From Yponomeuta sedellus (Eukaryota; Arthropoda; Insecta; Lepidoptera; Yponomeutidae): 64,000 nucleotides of DNA. This document shows, one piece after another, positions 1-8,594 of the stretch (positions within the stretch are counted from its first letter, which is position 1; each line of letters begins with the position of its first letter). The notes below the pieces were generated by a model. That model made no database searches. It saw only the letters and a list, made by a program, of their open reading frames with translations, and was not told where the DNA came from. The position numbers and the translations under genes are program-made. The DNA lies in the NCBI GenBank assembly GCA_934045075.1, contig OW203727.1:20226811-20290810 (forward strand), written 5' to 3'.

Positions 1-415
1 CGGCCACCAAAGTATTTTTAGAAAATAATGAGAAAATACAGTCCCAATCAGATTGATTAACCCGGGCAGATGATGGGCAATAAACTGAAACAATATGATT
101 CAGCTGTTTACAATTTAGGACTTTTACTTGAACCACTTCTATACCGCCGTAATAAGTACTATTGGGACATAGCACAGATTTTAATGATTTATGCACTACT
201 ATAGCCACTCCTCCGTAACAGTCTATTCTATCTTGCCTATAAATATAATAACCACTGATGTTTAAATGGGAATCCGGTTCGAGCCACGTTTCACTTAAAA
301 TGGCTATATGTATTTTTTCTCGATTTAGTAGCAATTCAAAATCAATAAGTTTCGGTCTCAGACTTTGGGCATTCCACTGTAAAATACTTAGTTCAGACTT
401 ACCCGTATTATCCAT
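1..415 (-). CDS. LINE ORF2, endonuclease N-terminus (cut by window edge)
   Basis: This is the start of ORF2 of a Jockey/CR1-like LINE. The frame is open from an ATG at 415 to the left window edge, about 138 codons. It carries the opening motifs of an apurinic/apyrimidinic endonuclease-like domain: QWNAQSLRPK near the start, then SETWL and a YGGVAIVV stretch. In this family the domain nicks the target DNA and primes reverse transcription. The ORF1 stop (408-410) overlaps this ATG by eight bases, so ORF2 is probably reached by termination-reinitiation. The reverse transcriptase should lie to the left of the window. It belongs to the same element as the three ORF1 pieces at 408-560, 1551-2474 and 7121-7641. 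Confidence 0.85.
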   Translation of the reverse strand, partial: MDNTGKSELSILQWNAQSLRPKLIDFELLLNREKIHIAILSETWLEPDSHLNISGYYIYRQDRIDCYGGVAIVVHKSLKSVLCPNSTYYGGIEVVQVKVLNCKQLNHIVSVYCPSSARVNQSDWDCIFSLFSKNTLVA

Positions 416-560
416 GCCTGAAGCTGTTTAATACACTTTCTATTATGTTTGTGTCTTTAAATAACGTAATCGCAAAATGTGTCAACTCCTTTATCATTAA
501 ACTAAAAAAAGCCTTAATTTTCTCCTCTATAGTGCTATTACACATAACAATGTCTCTCAA
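408..560 (-). pseudogene. LINE ORF1 (Gag-like), C-terminal piece
   Basis: This is the last ~50 codons of the ORF1 whose middle lies at 1551-2474. Reading on the minus strand across the 12-bp direct repeat (549-560 and 1551-1562), the frame continues without a shift and ends at TAA 408-410, just inside ORF2. The piece is lysine- and phenylalanine-rich with no motif I recognise. It was separated from the rest of ORF1 by insertion of the Penelope-like element at 561-1550. The exact frame match and the duplication make the assignment firm, although the segment has no family signature of its own. Confidence 0.75.
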
Positions 561-1550
561 GTATAGTATTTTCTAAGGTTAACACGAGCAGTAGACATAA
601 TTAAAACTGTTTTTATACGGATTTATGCTCGTTTATTACATTTTAACAATTTTCCAACGTTTCGGCACTTTTTCACTTTTTCCGTCGCGGAGGACGTGTC
701 AAACCGGACACAGTCGAGCGAGTTCCAGCCTACCTGCCTTTCGTGAGAGGAGTGACTGACAAAATTGGGAGTATTTTGAAACGCGCCTCAATCAGAACCA
801 TCTACCAGCCGCCAAGAAAGATACACCAATTCATGCGAAGTGTCAAGCACAGGATTCCCTTACAAGAGGCAGGAGTATACAAGCTTGACTGTGAATGTGG
901 TTCCTCGTACATTGGTCAAACGAAGCGTACCATAGCTGAGCGGGTGAAGGAACATATCGCTGATGTGAAACATAAGCGCTCTGGTAGATCTGCAGTCAGC
1001 GAGCATACACTTAGCGGTACCAACCACTTTATACATTTCGATAAAGTTAAAGTTCTAGCCCGAGAAGACCGTTTCTTCCCTAGAATGATACGTGAGGCAA
1101 TAGAGATCCGCCGGCATCCAAATTTTAATAGAGATCGTGGTTGGAACATACCGGTAGCATGGGAACCAGTGCTTAAGTGCATGAGACCCCCTTGCTAGAA
1201 GTGTGACTGTAGAATAAATAATAAAAAAATCAATTTAATTTCAATTAATAATCGGTATCTTTAAGTTCATATAAAGTAATTAGTTTATAAATTAAATTTT
1301 AACTTCAATTACAAATAATCAATATTGTTGACTTTATATAAAAAATAATTGGTTTGTCTATTTTGGAACGTAACTTCATAATTAACTTTTGTAATTTTTG
1401 CCGAGGGTAGTAAACTAACCGTTAATGATTTCTAAAAGACACCTGTCACCTCAGTCATCCGGGACCACGGCACCTGAAAAAGTGCCGAAACGTTGGAAAA
1501 TTGTTAAAATGTAATAAACGAGCATAAATCCGTATAAAAACAGTTTTAAT
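561..1550 (+). mobile_element. Penelope-like element copy A, 5'-truncated
   Basis: The insert is bounded by a perfect 12-bp target duplication AATGTCTCTCAA (549-560 and 1551-1562). It has about 40 bp of unassigned sequence, then 602-676, which is the exact reverse complement of its own 3' end (1475-1549), then the C-terminal coding part, then an AT-rich 3' UTR. An inverted copy of the 3' end at the 5' end is a hallmark of Penelope elements. It sits inside ORF1 of the outer LINE and inactivates it. A second copy of the same family is split between 14602-14854 and 21763-22001. Confidence 0.85.
677..1198 (+). CDS. Penelope-like protein, C-terminal GIY-YIG part
   Basis: The frame is open from about 677 to the stop at 1196-1198 (~173 codons) and has no start of its own because the reverse-transcriptase part has been lost. 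It begins with the PLE linker (LPFVRGVTDKIGSILKR), followed by the GIY-YIG nuclease core: VYKLDCECGSSYIGQTKRT, then an arginine/glutamate helix (AERVKEHIADVK), then a conserved EAIEIRRHPNFNRDRG segment near the C-terminus. GIY-YIG nucleases of PLEs nick DNA for target-primed reverse transcription. There is no internal stop, but the protein is truncated and cannot be autonomous. The frame upstream of 677 runs into the inverted 3'-end copy. Confidence 0.85.
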   Translation, partial: FFRRGGRVKPDTVERVPAYLPFVRGVTDKIGSILKRASIRTIYQPPRKIHQFMRSVKHRIPLQEAGVYKLDCECGSSYIGQTKRTIAERVKEHIADVKHKRSGRSAVSEHTLSGTNHFIHFDKVKVLAREDRFFPRMIREAIEIRRHPNFNRDRGWNIPVAWEPVLKCMRPPC

Positions 1551-2474
1551 AATGTCTCTCAATTTATACAAAATTCTCTTAATAAATGGTTTGGGTTCTT
1601 CTTTTTCTTCTGTACTCTTCTCGTGTCGTTGTAAATTAGGGTTTTGTATCCAACTAGGTTGGTTACTGTCTAAGGTTGATTGCTTCGTTTTATTGTGTTT
1701 CTTTGATTTGGCGCCTATAGTTGAGTGACTTTTCCTGCTATCTTTCTTTTTCTGTGTAGTCACAGGCAAGTTTGCTTCCGTCTCACTATATTCGTATGCA
1801 CTCATCTCTTCTAAGGTATTATCTGCGCTATGTATTATAGCTGCTGTCATGTTTGGTCTATGTGGTGCTACTAGTTTTGGGTATTCATCACAAATGATAT
1901 CCGCATCCAGAATGTCCTCTTTATCCTTCCTTGATTGATGTAGATAGGATTCCAGGGCTTTTTTATAAGTGCAGCTATTATTCCGCATAATCTCTCTTAT
2001 GGTTTTCTCTTTCTGGAATAACGGGCAAGTTTTATCTAGTGCCATATGTGGACCCTTGCAGTTTATACATACATATGATTCTGCTTCACAATTTTCGTGA
2101 GATTCTCCACACTTAGGGCATTTGACATGATTGCTAGGGCAAGTCTTTTTATAGTGGCCAAACTTCCAGCATCCCGAACACTGGGATACAGAAAACATGT
2201 AAGGCTCAACCTTGAACCGGCATCCGTATCCCAAAATATACGGGGGCAAAATCGAGCTTTTGAAGCAAAGACGGACCGCTTCACTATTTACCCATTGTCC
2301 TTCGCCATTGCGACGTCTGAGCCTATGCATAGAGACTATGTCATACTCACATTCAAAAGATTCGAGTATTTCTTTCTCTTCTAGGTCTAGATCCACGTTC
2401 TTCACAACGCCATAGACAAGATTGAGTTGATCCGTTCGCTGGCATCTATAGTCTAGTGCGATGAATTTCTCACA
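1551..2474 (-). pseudogene. LINE ORF1 (Gag-like), zinc-knuckle piece
   Basis: This is the middle part of ORF1 of the outer Jockey/CR1-like LINE. It has a central region of the Gag-like type (DYRCQRTDQLNLVYGVV, then RRNGEGQWVNSEAVRLCFK). Three zinc knuckles follow: C-X2-C-X4-H-X4-C (CSGCWKFGHYKKTC), a shorter CPKCGESHENC, and CINCKGPHMALDKTC. Such proteins bind element RNA and chaperone it to the target. The open frame runs into the Penelope insertion at its C-terminal side (last ~26 codons of the unbroken frame are Penelope sequence) and into the CR1-like LINE at its N-terminal side. The N-terminal piece is at 7121-7641; the two frames differ by one base, so a small indel has also occurred. 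Confidence 0.85.
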
Positions 2475-2477
2475 ATG

Positions 2478-2510
2478 AATTCAAATTCAAATTCAAATTC
2501 AAATTAATTT
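2478..2510 (-). repeat. 3' simple-repeat tail of the CR1-like LINE
   Basis: About five tandem AAATTC-type hexamers directly follow the 3' UTR of the LINE at 2475-7120 and abut its target duplication. LINEs of several clades end in such short tandem repeats instead of poly(A). Confidence 0.75.
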
Positions 2511-2631
2511 ATTTGTGGATCATAGGTAATTATTTTACATAATTGGTGGTCAGTCTTAAATTACAGATCACTATGGTCCTACCAGTACATAGGCATACAA
2601 ATATAATAAAGTTATTAAGAGGGTAAACAAG

Positions 2632-5526
2632 TTACAATGTGTCATTTAGAAAGTCTTCAATTTTATAATAACATTTTTCAACAAGTAGATCTTTTAATGT
2701 CTTTCGAAATACATCTACATTTAGTTCTTTGTACAGTGTTGGTATCTTGTTAAAGATTATAGGCGCCATGCACAAAATACTTTTTCGCATCATAGTAGTT
2801 TTAGCTGGATATGGGCGTAGTCTATTTTTATTGCGGAGGTTCCTATGTATCGTGTCTCCTAGAGAATGAAATAGATGAGGGTTGTTCCGTACAAACATAG
2901 CTACCTCAAATATATATAAACACGGAAGTGTCAGAATTCGGTGGGTATGAAACATGGGCTTGCAGCTTTCTATGGACTTCATGCGAAACATGGATCGTAT
3001 ACATCTTTTTTGAGTTTTAAAAGCTAGGTTTTTATTAGTGGAATTACCCCAGAATATTATACCGAACCTAAGAGTTGATTCAGCTAGACCGTAATAGGCG
3101 GTAAGAAGCGCCTCTACACTTACTGTTGTAGATAATTTATGTAGTAGATATGCTGTAGAGCTTAGTTTTTTGCATAAGTTGTCTATATGACTTTTCCAAT
3201 TTAATTTGTTGTCTATAGTTAGGCCAAGAAATTTTGCCGTTTCAACTTCATTTATAATGGTGTCGCGAAACTTTAAACTAAGGTCAGTAATCTTATTTGA
3301 TCTCTGGGAAAAATGCATAATATTAGTTTTATTTAGATTGATTTTTAAATTATTATTATCTAGCCAGGAAACTACAGATGTCAGTGAATTAGTAATGTCA
3401 TTGTTATAATTGTTTATATTATCATTATATTTAATAGTCATGGTGCTGTCATCAGCAAATAATGTCATTGGGTGCACAATTGTCTTCGGTAAATCATTAA
3501 TATAGATAATAAATAGAAGGGGTCCTAATACGCTACCTTGAGGCACGCCATATGTTATATTCCGCACGTAAGATCTGTGTAGCTCTTCATTTTTTGATGT
3601 GTAGTTTAGACTTGAGATTTCAACTATTTGGCGGCGATTTGAGAGGTACGATTCAATTAGCTTAAGAACATTGCCTCGCACCCCATATGATTCGAGTTTT
3701 TTTATTAAAGTTTTGTGGTCGACATAGTCAAAAGCCTGGGTCATGTCGCAGTATATTGAGCAAACGGGAGTGGTCTTGTCAACCTGACAGATGACTTGTT
3801 TTATAAAATCAAATACTGCCATATTTATTGAGTTGTTACGCCTGAAGCCTTTTTGTTCGTGACAGAGTAGATTGTTAGTTTCGAAATAGTTGTTCATTTG
3901 GCCGTATATATATTTCTCAAATATCTTTGAAAATATTGGTACTAATGCAATCGGTCTATAAAATTGCATTTCTTCTTTATTATCTTTTTTAAATATTGGT
4001 TTTGTAATAGTCAGTTTAAGGTCATCAGGAAATATTCCTTTTTCAATAGATACATTGATTATATGGCTCAAGGGATAGCAAATTATATCATTTACAGATT
4101 TTATTATTTTTGTTGAAATTCCGTCATGTCCAACGCTATTTGTATTTTTTAAGTATTTTATTATTTTGAAAATGTCATAAGGAGTGCTTGCTGTCATGAA
4201 CATTGATTTTTGTGTACTGTTTATGGCAGAAGTGATATTTTGTCCTGAATTTGGTATTGGTTTTATTTTGTCAATAAAATAATTGTTAAAGGATTCTGCA
4301 ATATGTGTAGGATTTATAATAAATTTATTGCCAATTTTTATTTTTGTGATTGGTTCTTTAGGTAAGTTTAGACGAGATTTGTTTATCACTTGCCATGTTG
4401 CTTTGCTTTTGTTGGTTGATGTTTGTATTTTGTAGTTGTTTTGTGCTCGTTTTGTCTGATTTATAATTTTTTTAAATAGTTTTGAGTAAGTTTGTAATTT
4501 TATTTTATTTACTTTAGTAGGTTGTAGTCTATATTTCCATAAGAGTTCATTTTTTTTTCTACTGCAGATCTTTATGCCCCGAGATACCCAATTGGTTTTT
4601 GTTTTAACTTGTATTGTTACGTATTTTTCAGGAAAGCAGAGATTATAAAATAGTTTGAAAAGTTCGATGAAAATACTATAGGCTGCAGTCGGATCATCAC
4701 AATTGTAGACTTCAGAAAATGTCAATGTGCTTATGCAGTCATGAAATTTAACGATGTTTTCATGTTTGTAATCTCGTTTTAACTTACGCCAATACTTTAG
4801 TTTCAGAAGTTTTTGAACTGGAATTTTCAGTAGCTGAGCCGTATGATCGGATAGACCCAATTCTAAGACTTGAGTTTTACAGGTTTTTTTAAAGTCATGT
4901 GCGATGTTATCTATACATGTTTTACTTATCAGACGAGTAGGTTGTCTTAAGGCTAATTTTAAATTAAAATTTAACAATAGACATTCAAACTCAATTGTTG
5001 TATTATTACTTTGCATCATGTCAATGTTAAAGTCACCTGCTACGACAATATTACTGTACTTAGATTTGGTGACATATTTGAGCAGATTTATTAATCTCGT
5101 GAAGAACTCATCCAAGTTTGTTTGTTTCGGAACCCTGTATATGCAGATGATAGCTATTTTGTAGTCAACTAACTCAATGCCGCAGCATTCGAATGTGTTC
5201 ACAAGAGAGTATTTCGCCACAGCTGGTATCTCTTTCCATTTTAGGTCGTTATTTACTAAAATACAGGATCCACCTCTCTTTTTTTCTAATCGTGAATAAT
5301 ATGCTGACATTGTGTAGTTTGGTAGATGCATGTAGTGTTCGTGGCCTGAGGGAATAAAGTGCTCCGTAATGCATATAACATCTATAGGCACCTCCTTGTC
5401 GTCAAGTTCATCCAAGCTGACCTTCAGAGCATCAGCTTTGTTTAGAAGTCCAGCAATATTTTGATGCATTATATGTATATGTTTAGTCTCGAAAAAAACT
5501 CTGGTTCTTGTGTTTAGTCTTCTCAT
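2632..5526 (-). CDS. CR1-like LINE ORF2: AP endonuclease and reverse transcriptase
   Basis: This is a pol protein of about 964 residues from the ATG at 5526; the frame stays open upstream to 5574 without an ATG. The endonuclease comes first: HQNIAGLLNK, ITEHF, IYRVPKQ, AGDFNID and the catalytic SDH motif (LGLSDHTAQLL), within roughly residues 20-230. The reverse transcriptase follows: FYRPIALVPIFSKIFEKY, QKGFRRNNS, YCDMTQAFDYVDH, GVPQGSVLGPLLF, and a catalytic FADD (TLFADDSTM, around residue 695) in place of the usual YADD. The C-terminus has no RNase H that I can see. It overlaps the end of ORF1 by 44 bases in another frame. No stop or frameshift is present, so it may be functional. It copies its own RNA at a nicked target site. 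Confidence 0.92.
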   Translation of the reverse strand: MRRLNTRTRVFFETKHIHIMHQNIAGLLNKADALKVSLDELDDKEVPIDVICITEHFIPSGHEHYMHLPNYTMSAYYSRLEKKRGGSCILVNNDLKWKEIPAVAKYSLVNTFECCGIELVDYKIAIICIYRVPKQTNLDEFFTRLINLLKYVTKSKYSNIVVAGDFNIDMMQSNNTTIEFECLLLNFNLKLALRQPTRLISKTCIDNIAHDFKKTCKTQVLELGLSDHTAQLLKIPVQKLLKLKYWRKLKRDYKHENIVKFHDCISTLTFSEVYNCDDPTAAYSIFIELFKLFYNLCFPEKYVTIQVKTKTNWVSRGIKICSRKKNELLWKYRLQPTKVNKIKLQTYSKLFKKIINQTKRAQNNYKIQTSTNKSKATWQVINKSRLNLPKEPITKIKIGNKFIINPTHIAESFNNYFIDKIKPIPNSGQNITSAINSTQKSMFMTASTPYDIFKIIKYLKNTNSVGHDGISTKIIKSVNDIICYPLSHIINVSIEKGIFPDDLKLTITKPIFKKDNKEEMQFYRPIALVPIFSKIFEKYIYGQMNNYFETNNLLCHEQKGFRRNNSINMAVFDFIKQVICQVDKTTPVCSIYCDMTQAFDYVDHKTLIKKLESYGVRGNVLKLIESYLSNRRQIVEISSLNYTSKNEELHRSYVRNITYGVPQGSVLGPLLFIIYINDLPKTIVHPMTLFADDSTMTIKYNDNINNYNNDITNSLTSVVSWLDNNNLKINLNKTNIMHFSQRSNKITDLSLKFRDTIINEVETAKFLGLTIDNKLNWKSHIDNLCKKLSSTAYLLHKLSTTVSVEALLTAYYGLAESTLRFGIIFWGNSTNKNLAFKTQKRCIRSMFRMKSIESCKPMFHTHRILTLPCLYIFEVAMFVRNNPHLFHSLGDTIHRNLRNKNRLRPYPAKTTMMRKSILCMAPIIFNKIPTLYKELNVDVFRKTLKDLLVEKCYYKIEDFLNDTL

Positions 5527-6625
5527 CCATCTTGACGGTGGTAGATGTTGTCGGTAGTGAGTAATAAGTGTCAATTAGTGCCTTCAAATCGCAAATAATT
5601 TGTTGTATGCCTCGTTTTATTAATTTTCCCGTTCGGGCGGAGAACATATCGAGGGAAAGATTGTAGTTTGTGTCGTGGAAAAAGGCGTATTTGTATGTCA
5701 CTATGTCTGAGTGCAGAAGGCTGATAAATAGTTCCGCTCTGTAGTTATAGATCAAAGCGCCACAAATATATGTAGGTGGGCATATTATTATATTTGTGTG
5801 TTTGAATTTGCTGAGGGTTTCTCTTATTTCACAGACCAGACTCGCATAGTCCTGTGATACTTCAAAGTCTGCTTCTCCTAATAGAATGACACAGAAGTCG
5901 TCAAATGTAAAATTTATGAGTTTATCCTCGAGTCCCAACAGAAGATTCCCTATACGTGCTGATGGTTTTGTGTGATGACAGTAATCAAATTTTTTTTGAA
6001 AATTTTCTGTTATACTTGGCAACATATTAGTATAATTTTTGTCGCTTATGATGCATAGTTGTGGTTTTCTGGCAACTTTTGTATGCAAGTTCCTGTCGTA
6101 TTTTTCTGTTTTTAATTCTTCGGACAAGTGTTGTGTTGGGGTGGTCGATACTTGAGTAGAAGTTGAAGGTTTATTTTGTGTCTTAGTCTGAGACTTTTTG
6201 ATATACTTGATATTCTTCCCATTTTTTGGTGTTGATGGACTAGTATTCTTATTCCTTGAATGACTTTGTTTTTGTGGCCTACTTGGCGTTTTGAGTTGTT
6301 TCGTAGGTGAAGACGTAATCCTTTTAAGTAGCTCGTTTTGTTTAATCAAATCCTCGTTACTTGTTTGTAAAGTCTTGTTTTCGAGATTAAGAGTGGCTAT
6401 TTCTTCATGTGCGCTTTCTAGCTCGGCCGTGAGACTATCAATCCTAGCTTTAAGTTGTAGGAGCTCTGTTTTTGTATCCTCGTCATCATCAGATAATAGT
6501 GGCAGGCTGCTCGTAGTTCCATCTAAATTTGATAACTCATTGAAAGAGTTAGCTGTACTATTAATTTCGGATTCCGAACGGTTCTTGGTACGCCGGAACG
6601 TTATGTTTTCGATGAAACTTTGCAT
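5483..6625 (-). CDS. CR1-like LINE ORF1: coiled coil plus SGNH-like C-terminal domain
   Basis: This 380-residue protein starts at the ATG at 6625, the first in frame. Residues ~50-105 are a strong coiled coil (LLQLKARIDSLTAELESAHE, EIATLNLENKTL) that could trimerise or oligomerise the protein. A basic Ser/Thr/Lys/Gln-rich linker follows to ~residue 185. The C-terminal ~170 residues look like the esterase/SGNH-type domain known from CR1 ORF1 (RKPQLCIISDKNY, then FCVILLGEADFE, then HTNIIICPPTYICG). I do not see the classical GDSL block or a clear catalytic Ser-His pair, so activity is doubtful. It lies directly upstream of ORF2 with a 44-base overlap. The alternative reading is an unrelated RNA-binding ORF1. 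Confidence 0.75.
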   Translation of the reverse strand: MQSFIENITFRRTKNRSESEINSTANSFNELSNLDGTTSSLPLLSDDDEDTKTELLQLKARIDSLTAELESAHEEIATLNLENKTLQTSNEDLIKQNELLKRITSSPTKQLKTPSRPQKQSHSRNKNTSPSTPKNGKNIKYIKKSQTKTQNKPSTSTQVSTTPTQHLSEELKTEKYDRNLHTKVARKPQLCIISDKNYTNMLPSITENFQKKFDYCHHTKPSARIGNLLLGLEDKLINFTFDDFCVILLGEADFEVSQDYASLVCEIRETLSKFKHTNIIICPPTYICGALIYNYRAELFISLLHSDIVTYKYAFFHDTNYNLSLDMFSARTGKLIKRGIQQIICDLKALIDTYYSLPTTSTTVKMDEKTKHKNQSFFRD

Positions 6626-7120
6626 TTCACACTTAGTTATAATAAATTCAGAAACAAAAAGAGTATCTCAGGCGTTTGTGGGTTGGAACTCTGAACCTCA
6701 CACGGTACGCTGACTCCGTCGCCTTAACCACTGAGGCAAGCGGTCTGCACAATGTCATTCGTATTTGAGCTACCTATCTTAGGTGTGTTCGGAGTGTGTT
6801 TAAAAATAGATCGCCGTTATGTCGAGTGACGATTCATAACACCAATCACTGTTATTATTTTTTGGACTAATTGATTGAAAGTTGCACTTTATGATTTGAT
6901 TAGGTAAATTCGTATCACAGTAGTATAAGTTATATGTGAAGATTGGGCATAGTTTTACGATGTTGTTTACTTTTTCTATGCAATTTTGTATTTGTACTTT
7001 TTTGCACTTATTACACAAATTTGCTTGGAGATAATGTTTGCACTGGTTAGTTACACTTTTATTCACACGTTTAATTACTTAGATCCACAAATACATCACT
7101 TTTAATATTTAATAACATAG
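6626..7120 (-). other. 5' UTR of the CR1-like LINE with a tRNA-like patch
   Basis: This is about 495 bp between the target duplication and the ORF1 ATG. It contains an 88-codon open stretch (6800-7066) with no recognisable motif, probably chance. At 6680-6760 (minus strand) there is a tRNA-like patch: a box A-like GCCTCAGTGGTTAAGGCG and, ~40 bases later, a degenerate box B-like GTTCCAACCC. LINE 5' UTRs must carry an internal promoter. Whether this patch acts as one or is a captured SINE is open. Confidence 0.5.
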
Positions 7121-7641
7121 TTTCTCACAGAAGTAGGACCTTTCAGTTGGGTGATTCTACCCTCTCTGTCGTATGCCGTATGAAGTAGTTTATTCATATT
7201 TTCCTTGTCTTGTAATGTTATCTGGACTTTGTATGGGCCTTTAGATTTAATTTTAAGGATGTTGCCTATGTTTTCAGATCTCAATAATTTGGCTAAAGCC
7301 ATTTGTTTTGGAAGTGCATTTTTGGAGGTAAGGTAGACTTCAAACTCCACATCATTTGGCGGTACGGCTTCGTCATTATTTTTTGAGTAACTTCGCAGTA
7401 TTCGTTTGTTAGGCCTTCTATTGACAGTTATAAATCCCTCTTCATTGTCTTTTACCTGGCTTTCTTCACTATCTTGTCTCGGTCTTTTTTCTGCACCTTT
7501 CTGTATCTCATCCTCGTAATTTTCCAGCTGAACCACTTCTTTATTGCCCTTTACAACTTGTTGCTCACTTTCCATAACGTTTTCATCACTTTTTCCGCTT
7601 ACTACAGACGAATAACTCGTAGATCGCACAAAACTAGCCAT
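7121..7641 (-). pseudogene. LINE ORF1 (Gag-like), N-terminal piece
   Basis: This is the N-terminus of ORF1 of the outer Jockey/CR1-like LINE, from the ATG at 7641 (MASFVRSTSYSSVV). A longer open frame to 7752 has no support and reads into the 5' UTR. The first ~100 residues are acidic/basic low complexity. A ferredoxin-fold-like segment typical of such Gag proteins follows (VEFEVYLTSKNALPKQMALA, then ILKIKSKGPYKVQITL). The protein runs into the CR1-like LINE at the 9-bp repeat and continues at 2474, though the frames on the two sides differ by one base. Chromosomal context and matching domain order link the pieces. Confidence 0.75.
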
Positions 7642-7750
7642 TTTCACGCATAGTAACCAACATGGGGGTAGTTGTAAAAATCTGCTGCACCTTAGAAGTA
7701 AGCGAAAGCGTAAGGCGTGCACTCGCAATGGCTCACTGCGCGCGACTGGC
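7642..7750 (-). other. Probable 5' UTR of the outer LINE
   Basis: This stretch between the ORF1 ATG and the SINE at 7751 begins, on the minus strand, with CAGTCGCGCGCAGTGAGCC. It is GC-richer than its surroundings and only ~108 bp long, as is usual for Jockey-type LINEs with internal promoters. The exact 5' end is not fixed because I cannot find the matching target duplication. Confidence 0.45.
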
Positions 7751-8130
7751 ATCTACTTAATGAGATGATTTATACAGCGTCCAGTAGTATCTTCACTCAC
7801 ACTAGACGGGTGAAGGGACCACTCCGACGCTGTAGTGCCTGGGACATGGTTTTATAGATGGTGTACGCTTGCCCAGCACCTATACTATCCTGACAGCTTA
7901 TTCGGCCTAGCCCACAGGAAAGACTAGTCAATACGTGCGGAGCCAACCAAGCCGCGGGTTTCCTCACGATGTTTTCCTTCACCGTTAGCGTGTGGTATTG
8001 CAACTGCAAATTCGCAAATGTACGTAACTTTGAAATTAAACAAAGTCATTGGTACATGCCCGCACTAGGGATCGAACCTGGGGCTCTCGCTTGCCAGTCC
8101 AATGTTCTACCCACTGAGCTACCACCGCTT
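7751..8130 (-). mobile_element. SINE family A, near full length
   Basis: On the minus strand the element starts with a tRNA-like head (8060-8130): box A GGTAGCTCAGTGGGTAGAAC and box B GGTTCGATCCC. A body follows containing GAGGAAACCCGCGGCTTGG and GCTGTCAGGATAG, and a 3' part ending in ACGCTGTATAAATCATCTC. The same body recurs at 10613-10945, 28418-28565, 32285-32530, 38455-38560, 48720-48965 and 63131-63730, which shows dispersal. A Pol III promoter-like head with a LINE-like 3' part is standard SINE structure. Confidence 0.85.
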
Positions 8131-8344
8131 AAGTAAATAAGTATAATATATAGTGAGGATCATTATACTAGTTTTATGACTTTTTGGCATTTAGAATCTT
8201 TAGTGATCATTAGTTTAATTTGAACACGAGGAACGAATTTTCCACGTGGTCAAATCAGTTTGACAAAATAGTTTGACTACGTGGAAGAACCCGTCATTTG
8301 CGAGCATGCTAGAACTGAGCATCTTTTGCATTTTTTAATGCTTC
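8131..8344. other. Unassigned interval with one imperfect hairpin
   Basis: I see no coding signal. At 8250-8296 two 15-bp arms (TTCCACGTGGTCAAA and its complement with one mismatch) flank a ~17-base spacer. Confidence 0.4.
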
Positions 8345-8512
8345 TGGCCAAACACTAGGATACCCTGTGTCGTGGGAACCAGACACAACGACATCACAAA
8401 CATGTAAACATCCAAGACCTGGGTTTTTTTTGTTCCCAGCCGGGAATTGAACCCGGGACCTCTTGCATGGTAGGCGGACGCGCTACCGCTACGCCACAGA
8501 GGTCGTCAATTA
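8345..8512 (-). mobile_element. SINE family B, tRNA-Gly-like head
   Basis: On the minus strand the head (8433-8512) reads like a tRNA-Gly pseudogene: box A GTGGCGTAGCGGTAGCGCG, CCGCCTACCATGC and box B GGGTTCAATTCCCGG. It is followed by an A-rich spacer and a body ending near CACAGGGTATCCTAG. A second copy lies at 33905-34075 with the same boundaries, which supports a mobile SINE and not a tRNA gene. Confidence 0.8.
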
Positions 8513-8594
8513 CCACGTAAATGAATCGGGATCGACTGTGTGTGTGTGTGTGTAGGTTAATATTGCAGTCTATACGTCATACTATAATATGGTA

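Larger units (their letters stand above)
2475..7120 (-). mobile_element. Full-length CR1-like LINE with intact ORF1 and ORF2
   Basis: A 4646-bp non-LTR retrotransposon lies on the minus strand, with its 5' end at 7120 and its 3' end at 2475. It is bounded by a 9-bp direct repeat TTTCTCACA (2466-2474 and 7121-7129). Both ORFs are open, the 5' UTR is present, and the 3' end is a short run of AAATTC hexamers (2478-2508) as expected for LINEs that end in simple repeats. It is inserted in ORF1 of another LINE. Full length, clean ends and open frames suggest a fairly recent insertion. The clade (CR1, or a lepidopteran relative such as Daphne) is inferred from domain layout and not tested. Confidence 0.85.

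Noticed and set aside
1475..1549. Hammerhead ribozyme in the Penelope 3' end
   Set aside because: GAAACG and CTGA words are present, but the CTGA lies in the loop of a GGCAC/GTGCC stem and not at the core position; the three-stem core cannot be built by eye. A covariance search would decide.
6800..7066. Small zinc-finger protein (88 codons with several Cys)
   Set aside because: Lies in the 5' UTR of the CR1-like LINE; Cys spacing does not fit a known finger.
8433..8512. A tRNA-Gly gene on the minus strand
   Set aside because: The same sequence with the same 3' body occurs at 33905-34075, and stems are mismatched. It is a SINE head.
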